This document shows, in pieces, positions 50,377 through 59,200 of a DNA stretch of 64,000 nucleotides (position 1 is its first letter; every line of letters begins with the position of its first letter). Source of the DNA: RUG572 sp964386385 (lineage in GTDB: Bacteria > Verrucomicrobiota > Kiritimatiellia > RFP12 > UBA1067); contig CAYLRN010000008.1 in assembly GCA_964386385.1 (NCBI GenBank), positions 69,945 to 133,944 of the forward strand. The letters run 5' to 3'. The position numbers and the translations under genes are program-made. The notes below the pieces were generated by a model. The model searched no databases. It saw only the letters and a list, made by a program, of their open reading frames with translations, and was not told the DNA's origin.

Positions 50377-51218
50377 TTGAGCGTCAGCCCCCTTGCATCC
50401 TGCGGAGGTTCCATTCCGAGGAAATCACGGTATATCGCCTCCCTGTAGCTTTCGCCAAGTTTGTTCACCTCTTCAATGAACGTCCTGTACGTTCCCGCCC
50501 CGCCGATCAGGTCCCAGAACTCCTCGCCCATCAGGACAGATGGGGCTCGCTTCATGTCAAACCATCTCGCAGGGAACGACCATGCGTAGTCCTCGCGACG
50601 TCCGTAAGGGTTGTAGACGAGTGCATAGAATGCATAGTCCGTCTTCCGTGGCGTCATCGCCAGCAGTTTGAGCATCTTCTCCTTGCTGACCTTCGTCTGG
50701 TCGCTGTTCGGCAGCGGCGCTTTCAGTTCAAAGGCATACTTCTTGCCGGTGACCGAACTGTCTATGAACAGGTCGCAGGTGACTGGACATGGCACAAGTT
50801 CGCCGCCCCCCGCAAGGACATATGCAAGTTCCTCGTTCCAGTCAGGACGCAACCTCTGCCGTTCTGCGCGGGTTGCGTGTTCGAGCCGGTTGAGGACTTC
50901 CTGTATGCGGCGCAGACGCTCGCTCCGTATCGTCCCCTGAATCGTCATTCCCTTGTGGCAGCTGCCATGCATCTCCCTTGCGACAACCATGGCGAGCCGT
51001 TCCCACACGGTTCCGAACGGCGTCACGAACCGACGCTCGAAATGCGAACCCTTGAAGATCTCGTCAGGGACAAGCGCGGCGTAGAGCGGCTTTGCGGCAT
51101 GATGCCGCTCTGGAATGAACGGATCCTCCACGAGGACCTTGTTCATGACCTTGTCCATCATTGAGACGATAACCTCCCGTATGCCGTCAGCGACTCGCTG
51201 TTTCACTTCACTGTCCAT
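50373..51218 (-). CDS. TdeIII-family type II restriction endonuclease
   Basis: 281 residues. Strong family phrases: VEDPFIPERHHAAKPLYAAL, VPDEIFKGSHFERRFVTPFG, LRRIQEVLNRLEH, and the catalytic core CPVTCDLFIDSSVTGKKYAF then ELKAPLPNSDQTKVSKEKML, with the Asp and E-x-K of a PD-(D/E)XK fold. The TdeIII family is described as recognising GGNCC; whether this member does is inference, but the adjoining m5C methylase agrees with a C-containing site. ATG at 51218 is preferred to an in-frame TTG eight codons upstream. The endonuclease precedes its methylase, which is less common and suggests tight control. Confidence 0.9.
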   Translation of the reverse strand: MDSEVKQRVADGIREVIVSMMDKVMNKVLVEDPFIPERHHAAKPLYAALVPDEIFKGSHFERRFVTPFGTVWERLAMVVAREMHGSCHKGMTIQGTIRSERLRRIQEVLNRLEHATRAERQRLRPDWNEELAYVLAGGGELVPCPVTCDLFIDSSVTGKKYAFELKAPLPNSDQTKVSKEKMLKLLAMTPRKTDYAFYALVYNPYGRREDYAWSFPARWFDMKRAPSVLMGEEFWDLIGGAGTYRTFIEEVNKLGESYREAIYRDFLGMEPPQDARGLTLK

Positions 51219-51257
51219 TCGACTGCCTTTTCCTGTTCGCAATTAAAGTTGGGTGAT

Positions 51258-51286
51258 ATCTTACCATTTCCCGCGGCTCACCTCAA
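51258..51286 (-). promoter_or_regulatory. Promoter of the TdeIII-type restriction operon
   Basis: On the minus strand TTGAGG (51281-51286), a 17-base spacer ending in TGG, and TAAGAT (51258-51263), about 40 bases before the ATG at 51218. Confidence 0.55.
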
Positions 51287-51782
51287 ATCGTCATGACACG
51301 ATTACATGAACGGTCCGTGCCGAGCGCCACCTCGTCGCCGTCTGACACGCCGTCGCCGTCCGTGTCCCGGAGGTCGGGGTCGATTCCGAACGCGAACAGC
51401 TCGTCGAGAAGCGAAAGCCCGTCGCCGTCCCTGTCCTGGTTTGCCGCGTCCTCTTCGGAAAGCGGATGGAACGCAAGCGACGTTATGTTCGTCGGCAGCG
51501 CGTTCGTCGTCCACCCGTTTCCGCCAAAGGACGCGCCGGCGAGGACGTTGGAGACCGTCTCGACGTCCAGGCGGGAGAGGTCGTAGCGGTACGTGAAGCG
51601 TCTGCCGGGGAAGAACTCCGCCTGGAACGAGAGCGGCGTGTCCGTATCGCGGTCGAGCAAGGCGTTCTGCCATGTGACGACTAGGGAGTTCTGGAGCGTA
51701 ATGCAATGCCACAGCCGGCTTGGACGGTCAGACTCGGCGAGCAGATCCCAGTTCGCCTCCGGGACGATGCCGAGCGTGGCCT
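51283..51782 (-). pseudogene. Internal RHS gene fragment (second copy)
   Basis: This matches the N-terminal part of the large RHS gene from about 59376 to 59838 at a constant offset of 8056 bases. Bases 51605-51776 are identical to 59661-59832 (172 bases); the rest differs at scattered sites. The frame is still open and encodes LGIVPEANWDLL to DGDGVSDGDEVALG, including the Asp-rich calcium-type repeats, then stops after SCNRVMTI. It is fused at its 5' end to IS30 sequence, so it has no start of its own. Confidence 0.85.
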
Positions 51783-52421
51783 GAGAGACATGGCGCGGGG
51801 CAGATGGTCGCGCCTCATCGTCTTGAGGAGCCCGCCGTTGACGTAGCGGTAGAGGGTCTTGACGGACACCGTGAACTTGTCCGGGTTGTTGACCACGGCG
51901 GCGTGGATGCTCTGCCCCTTCGCGGAGAGGCTTTCCAGCAGCGCGCCCCAGGCCAGCAGCTCGTCCTCCGTGACGTTGGCGCCGGCGCGGGACTCGGAGA
52001 GGAGCGTCTTGTACTCCTCCTGCGCCCTCTCGTGGCGGCAGTGGCGCTTCCGCAGGACGCACCTGTGTTCGCCGGCGCACCCGTTGCAGACGAACGGCGG
52101 CCTGTCCAGCCTCTCGCACTTCTGCTCCACGAAGCTGCCGCAGTTCGAGTTGCACTCGCGGCAGAGGCTGCACTTCCGCGACCCGTCGTAGAGACAGTGT
52201 GCGCAGACGTGGCGTCTTTCGCACTCCATCTTGCGCGTGCACCTGTTGGTGACGCGGTGCGGGGCGTCCTTGCTGGACTCCTCAGCGCGGGCTTTTATCT
52301 CCCTCGTTATCGTGGTCACCGGCCGCGACAGCGCCTTCGCGATCGCGTACACGGACATCCTCTCCTTGAGCATCGTCTCGATCTTGAGGCGATCCTCCAT
52401 CGTCAGCCTTGGCTTCTTCAT
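51783..52421 (-). mobile_element. Truncated IS30-family transposase
   Basis: From ATG 52421 about 210 residues of an IS30 transposase: the N-terminal HTH (KPRLTMEDRLKIETMLKERM, SVYAIAKALSRPVTTITREI), a Cys-rich segment (CNGCAGEHRCVLRKRHCRHE) and KGQSIHAAVVNNPDKF with SVKTLYRYVNGG. It stops matching at KTMRRDHLPRAM, where the RHS fragment begins. The DDE catalytic domain is gone, so it is inactive. Terminal inverted repeats were not found. Confidence 0.85.
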
Positions 52422-52466
52422 TGTCTTTCCCTTCTTTTGGCGCCGGTCTCCACACCATGCGGAGAC

Positions 52467-52483
52467 GGGGGGGGGGGGGGGGG
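52467..52483 (+). repeat. 17-base poly-G tract
   Basis: Seventeen consecutive G residues lie 46 bases upstream of the IS30 ATG (poly-C on the coding strand), the only such homopolymer in the window. The surrounding stretch 52422-52744 has a short open frame (MGLAIICVSLAKVDATG) that runs into the tract but no gene I can support. Confidence 0.9.
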
Positions 52484-52744
52484 AGTTAGATGGGATGCTT
52501 GCCAACTTATGGACACTACAACGACATCCCTTCGGAACTACTGGATGCGAATAGGCCTCTTCACAACATTCGGAACTAGTAAATGAGACTACACCCGTCG
52601 CATCTACCTTGGCAAGTGACACACAAATGATAGCAAGCCCCATGGCTACATGGCTTCCGAAAAGAAACAGGACGATGGCGGACGAAATCCGGAATCAAAG
52701 GAAATCGCAATGTGTCGCTGCGGCAAAAACGAAGCAGGAACAGG

Positions 52745-52798
52745 GTTGTTCCCGCAGAATGCGTACAGGTTCTCGCCGCCATTTTCCTCGATTGGGCA
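52745..52798 (-). pseudogene. Orphan RHS core-end fragment
   Basis: The frame encodes PIEENGGENLYAFCGNNPV, the counterpart of PIGEDGGLNLYTFCGNNAI at the end of the RHS core at 53690-53730. It is followed by a different short tail (ASFLPQRHIAISFDSGFRPP) ending at 52646. This is the usual look of a displaced RHS tip left behind after recombination. Confidence 0.7.
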
Positions 52799-52835
52799 AT
52801 GGCTGCCTTTGTCGTTCAGTACATTGAGACCACCG

Positions 52836-53249
52836 TCATTCCGGCATACAGGGAAACAAGTACGCAAATAGCATGCATAAGAAAAACATGACGACATCGC
52901 CCAATCGAGAATAGACCACGTAACGATCACATGGAATTATTGAAAATGGAATCCTCAAGATTAGCATGCCTGCCCATATCGCGCCAAGAATCACTACTTC
53001 AATAAGATTAGCAAGGCTCTTTGAACCTGCACCTGGCAAGATTGTGCACAAAGCATAAAATGGGGATGACAGCATTGCAACGGCAAAATCAGACCAAATA
53101 AAAAAGCCTCTCGCAACAGGTTTGCCCCAAAAGAGTCGAACGGCAATACGAACAAGCAACGCCGTCGTCGCCGCCAAAAGCGGAAGCGGCAAAAAAAGGA
53201 AAACACTTGCCGTCAAAATCCCCCCTATAATGTGAATTATCGCATCCAT
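52836..53249 (-). CDS. Candidate RHS immunity protein, integral membrane
   Basis: 137 residues, four hydrophobic segments (IIGGILTASVFLFLPLPLLAA, FAVAMLSSPFYALCTIL, VVILGAIWAGMLILRI, VVMFFLCMLFAYLF). ATG at 53249 overlaps the last codons of the RHS gene by 13 bases, the classic place for the cognate immunity gene. A membrane immunity protein would fit a toxin tip acting in the membrane or periplasm. The family is not recognised. Base composition is AT-richer than the RHS core, as for the toxin tip. Confidence 0.6.
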   Translation of the reverse strand: MDAIIHIIGGILTASVFLFLPLPLLAATTALLVRIAVRLFWGKPVARGFFIWSDFAVAMLSSPFYALCTILPGAGSKSLANLIEVVILGAIWAGMLILRIPFSIIPCDRYVVYSRLGDVVMFFLCMLFAYLFPCMPE

Positions 53250-56200
53250 AGCAGCTGTCCTTCCTTTCTGCCAAAACATTCGCACATGACTTGTTCATCA
53301 TTAAGCAACTCGGCATATTTTTGGCGTAAACGATTGGCGTATGATTGGCAATTGTCACGTTTGGGCAAAAAGCCCAAATAATTGTACGGATGCGGCTGCA
53401 CCATGGAAACAGCCTTTTTCATTACGCAATCATCATATCCTGAATCAGTCACGACATATTTGTACTTGCTTCTATACGGATCATTTTTAACCATGCCATC
53501 ATCAAAATAACCGATATCATCCAAGGGGTTGTCAGGAGTGCCGTAGAATAGTTGTTCATGAGACAATTCGATATCAAATTTATCCAAGAAACCATTGTCT
53601 GAAAAGCGATTGCTCCATCCATATCCTGCCAATTCCCGCTTTGCGAAATACGCATGTCCGTCCTTGTCGTAGTTTACAATCGCGTTGTTCCCGCAGAACG
53701 TATACAGGTTCAGCCCGCCGTCCTCCCCGATCGGGTCGCGGCTGAGCCAGCGCATGAGGAATGGCGAGTAGAAGCGGCAGCCGTAGTAGCAGAGGCCGGT
53801 TTCCGGATCGAAGCACTTCGTTGAGAAGCGGTGGCGGAAGAGATGGGCGAGCGGACCGGTTGCGGAGACGGTCTTGCCGAATGCGTCGTATGTGTACTGC
53901 GCGACGGTGCTGCCGTTGGTGTCAAGGTAGCGCCTGACGTTGCCGTTGCCGTCGTAGGTGGGGACATATGGAATGTCGTCTACTGTGATGTACAGCAGTC
54001 CGCCGATTCCGCCGGCGTCATGGAATGTGCCGGAGAGGTCCTTGCCCCAGTAGTAGCGGATTGTCGATGTCGTGCCGTCTACGCGGACGATGCGTTCCAC
54101 GATAAGGTTCCAGCCATCGTAGAAGAAGACGGTCGTCGCGTCGGAAGCGGCCTGGCGGACGCGGCGGCCTTTCGCGTCGTACGAGTTCGCGACGAGAAGG
54201 ACGCCGTTCGACGAGATTGTCGACAGGCGGCCGGCTGAATCGTAGGCGTATTCCCATTCGCCGCACCGCGTCATGTTGCCGTCGGCGTCGTAGTGGGGGA
54301 TCGTCTCACACGGAGGCGCGGAGGCACGGAGAGACGTATACTGGTTGAGGGCGTTGGCCGTGTAGGTGTTCGTGACACCGCTGAGCGAGGAAACCAGAAG
54401 ATTCCCGATGCCGTCGTAACAGTACGAATCCTCCTCTGGACCCCCTGCGTCTCTGCGCGAGAACACCACCTCCCCACGTCCGCCGTAGCCGAACCTGTCG
54501 CCGTTGCGCGACACGGGACGGTTGAGCGCATCGTATGCGTAGGCAATGTCTTCAACGACAGCGCCATTGACGGAATTCACGATGCCCGCCACGAGCGAAC
54601 GGCGGAAAGCGTCGCGGGCGACGCTTCGCGTGAACATCACGCCGTTGGAGAGCGTCAGCGTGCAGCCCGCGTCAAGCCTTTCGGGCGTGTAGGCGTATCC
54701 GATGACGGCGATTGCGTTGGAGATGGCGGCAACGTTTCCGTCCTCGGCGTATGCGTAGCGGAGCGAATAGCCGGCGGACGGGATGGAGAGACCGGCAGGC
54801 CTGTCCTGCGAATCAAGCGAACGCACAATCTCAACCGCATCACCGCCGACGCTCACCGTTTCGTTCGTCGCCGCGCCGCCATCCGCAAGCGAATAGGATG
54901 CTGACGCGGCGGCGTTCGATTCCGACACAATCCGTCCGTATGTGTCGCGTACGGTGAGTGTGTCGCTTTCGCCGTCGCCTGACAGCGTTCCGACAGTCCG
55001 CCGGCGTTCGTCGTAGACGTTCTCCGTCCACCGTCCGCCTGCGTACTCCGTACGGAGTGGAAGGCCGTCGGGCGTGTGGCTGTGCGTGACCGTCGAGCCG
55101 TCGGCGTAGGTCTTCGCCGTGCAAAGCCCCGTCGCCGCGTCGTACGTCCATCGGGTCTCGTCCCACTCCGCGCCGTCGCTGGTCGTGGAAAGCGAGATGC
55201 GCCGTCCCTGCGTGTCGTAGGCATGGCGTACCGGATACGTCGCGCCGTCCTCGGAAAGGATGCGCCCCAACGAGTCGTAGGTGCGATGGACGGCGTTGCC
55301 GAGCGCATCCGTGGTCACTGTGCGGTTTCCGAGCGCATCGTATCCGTACGTCTCCGCAACGGCGCCGGTGGCGTTCGTGTAGGTGCGCATTGCGACGACG
55401 TCGCCCGCTGGCGAGTAGGCGAACGACCGTAGCGGAAGCGGTTCGCCGTTCCCGGTACGGCGGAACGTCGTCGCGACGCGGCCGAATGCGTCGTATGCGA
55501 TGGCGGTCGCCGTGCCGGCGGTCCCGTTCGTGAGGACGAGGCCATGAAGCGAATGGCGGACGACCGGGGCGGCGAAGGAGGACGCGACCGTCTCCGTTTC
55601 GATGCCGGTGGATGGGTTGAATGCGGTGATTATTTCGGTGCGGCGGCCGATGGGCGGCCGCCCCGCCGTTTCGACGACATGGCGGCGAATGGCGTCCGAA
55701 AGGCCCGTGAGCCGTGTGCGCGTGACGGCGAGCGAATTCGTGTCTGGTCCGGCAAGCGTTGAGGTCTCCACGCGCCACGCGACGTTCGACGGGTCGGTCT
55801 CGTAGGTCACGTCCGTGCGGTTAGTCACGCCGTCCTGCGCCACGCCGACCTGTTCGCCGCAGACGCCGTGCAGAAAATGCGCCGTGCGCGGCGCAAGGCC
55901 TGGCGCATGGACGGTCGCCGACAGCAGCCGCGAAGTCGTCCCGTCGTAGGCGTTGGAGGTGACGATGGTCGCCCCGTCCGCGCCCGGCGCGGAGGACGTG
56001 ACGAGACGGCCGAGGAGGTCGCAGGTCGAGACGGAGTTCGTGACGGTGCCGCAGTCTGACGATTCGGTGACAACGTACTCGATGCGCCTTCCGTCGGCGG
56101 CGTAGTCCTCGAAGCGGCACTCCTCCGTCCAGACGGGGACAGCCTCGCCGCCAGGCCCGACTCCGGCCCATTCCCTGCGCACGGACGAGCCGCCGCCGAA

Positions 56201-59200
56201 CCACGTGCGCCGAATCGTGCGCAGGAGCGCGACGCCGTTCGTGAGGACCGTCTCGACAGTCTCCGTGCCGCCGTCGAGCAGATTGACTTCCGTCACCGTC
56301 ACCTTTCCGCGCTCGTCCGTGCGGACGGCGTAGTCGCCGCCGCCGTACGGATATGCCGTCGTCGCGGACGAGACGGCCTTGCCGCCGAACGCGGACGCCT
56401 CGACCGCCTCGCCGGGCGTCGCGCCCGCGTACGTGACCGTGTTCGTCTCGCGTCCGAGCGCATCGTAGAAATGCTGCGTGACGCGGTACCGGCCGTTCGT
56501 GGAGACGTCGGCGAGCCATACGTCCTCCGTCGCGCTGTAGAGGTGGTCGGCGCCGGTCTTCGCCGAACGGAGCGTCTTGCGCCCCTCGCGGTCGCGCTTC
56601 CACAGGAGGCGGCAGCAGGAGTAGGCGTTCGTGAGCGAAGTGCCGTCAAGGTAGGTCGTGGAGCGCAGCCGGTTCCGGCTGTCGTAGATCGACTGCTCGT
56701 CCGCGATTACCGTGTCGCCGTCGGTCAGTCGGGTCGTGCGCCGGAGAACCGTGCCGTAGGAGGCGTTCAGTTCGACCGTTTCGCACGTCGGGAACTCCTG
56801 CGACAGGAAGAACCTGCGCGAGGTCTGCGAGAGGACGCCACCGGAAAGCGAATAGGCGTTGACGGTCAGGATGCCGTTCTCGTCGAGGGTTTCGGCGGCT
56901 GCGTTGCGCATGAGAAGCGGCGTTCCTTCGCCCGTGTCGGCGTAGGTGATCTTGTAGGAGTAGGCATTGCCCGCGTCGCCTGCCGCCGCGCCCTGCGCCC
57001 CTGCGCGCCATGTCTCCGCCCTGATCGCCGCATGGCCGTCCCGGTTGAGGCGCGTGTAGCGCGTCCACGTGCGCCCGATCGGCGTCGCCACGCCGTTCGT
57101 CACCACGTAGCGCGTCTCGATGCGGGGACGCGCCGCATCGTCCCGATGCCCGGAGTCTCCGGAAAGCGGAGTAAAGTCGCGGACGGTCACGAAAGCGTCC
57201 GCAAGGCCGGAGGCGCTGTGCAGTTCGTTCGAGACGACGTAGGGGAAGGCGGACGGCATGGGGGAGCAGCCTCTCTGTTCGACGAGCAGCGTCTCGTGCC
57301 CGTTCTCGTCGTAGTCCATGTACTTCCATGCGCGGGCGTCGCCCCAGACGAGGCGCGGCTGGCCGTGTCTTGAGGAGTGCGCCGGATCGTTCCAGTAGTC
57401 GGCCCGCGAACGCTTCACGCCGTTCCAGGTTGACTCCTCGCGGTATGTCTCGCGGATCACGGCGTTGTCGCACGCACCGATGCGGCTCTTTTCCGTCGTG
57501 ACGACGGAGAGGGTATTGCCCGCCGCGTCCGTCGTGGTGCGCGTCTCGCTCTTCACGCCGTCGCCGTATTCGGCGAAGTCGTCGTACGTCGTGAGCTGGG
57601 TTCCCACGCCTGCGATGTTGTCGAAGCGCGTCCAGTCGCCGTCGGCATACGTGTAGGTCTCGTCCGACATCACGTTGTCCAGGCGGCTGATCTTCTTGAG
57701 GCGAACCTGCGACGCGCTGCCGTTGACGTTCTCGATCCTCCACGTGTGTTCCAGGGTTTGGGCGTCGGTATCGTAGATGGTTATCCGCGCGCCATTCGCC
57801 ATGTTCTCGATGCGAAGGTCGCGACCCCGCGAATCGCAGCACACGACGCGCCGCGTCCCGGACGACAACAAGTAGTCTGACACGTGCGCGTCAGGGTGTT
57901 CGAGGAGCTGGAACGTCGATCTCGATATCGTGACCGGACCGTCCGTCGAGAACCACACGAAGCCCGCCACCTGCCCCTTGACCGGCGCGCCGAGCGGGAT
58001 GCGGAACTTGAGCGAGCCGAGGGACGTCCCCTCAAGCGAGTCGCAGTTGCCGTTCGCGCAGTCCTCGTCGCAGCTGTCGCACTCGTCGCCGAGGTAGTCG
58101 TCGTCGCACCCGCCGCAACCCCAGTCATCGTAGACGTGTTCGGCGGAGCCGGTCCAAACCAGAACCCCGTCCACATACACGCCGCCCGACGAGGCTGTGA
58201 CCAGTCCGTTGCCGTCCCCGATGCCGCTTGAGACTGACAGTTCGCAGCCGTCATGCCTCCAGCCGCCGCCCCAGTCGTGATGCCATTTCTTGCGGAGGCA
58301 CTTCGAGTCGAGCGGATAGTACTCCTCCTCGTAGTAGGAATCGCCGTACCAGTCGTAGCCAAGCCCGTCGTAGCCGCAGCCGTGTCCGGCGCAGTTCCAA
58401 GAGACGGACGGATCGAGGACGACTATCGTATGTCCACCGCCCCCGCGCCGCCCAGACCTGCGCAGAAAGCGAAGCGGGACGGAGAACGATACGCCCAGCG
58501 AGTAGTCGGGCAAGGTGTAGATTCCCGGACGGCTCGCATGGATCGTCCCGCCTGACGTGTCGCCCGCGAAGGAGAAGTCGCTTCCCGTCATAGAAAGGTT
58601 CTCGAACTCGGTCATGTCGCCCTCGTCGCATCCGGGCGTCGCGTTGCAGGGACGGAGCGCATGGTCGATGACGAGGCTTATCCGCGAGTCCGATCCCCCC
58701 GTGAAGATGCTGAACTTCGCCCCGCTGTCGCCCGTGATCTCGTTGCCGCCGCCAATCCTGAACTCCGGCGCGTAGGCGATGAGGTGGAGAGGCGCGGGGG
58801 AATAGACGGTGACCGCGCCCGCAGCGCGGATGCGCAGCGTCAGCTCGTAGGGGAAATCCTCTGCGGAGAGAGGGATGCGGAAGCTGTCGCCGGACGGCGA
58901 GGCCGCGACCGTGCCGGAGACGCCCGTGTCGGTCTCCCATTCGAGAACCGCGCCCCGCAGGCTCCACGCGGCGGCGTTCGTCGGCGAGGCCGACACGAAG
59001 AACTGCTGCCAAGCGCACGAACGCCCGACCGTGAACGTCCTCTCCCAGACGAGGTTCGTGGCGTTCGCAGGCCAGTCGGCGGCGAATGCGTCGAAGAGCT
59101 TCCACGAGACGAGTCCGTTCGTCGAGACGACGTTCGCCGCCGCCACGGCGTTCGTCGGGTTGATGCCGCCGAGGATCTTGGTGCCGAGGGTGAATCCGGT

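Noticed and set aside
52422..52643. Small secreted-looking frame (MGLAIICVSLAKVDATG) before IS30
   Set aside because: It reads through the poly-G tract into the transposase frame and has no ribosome site or recognisable domain; left unannotated.
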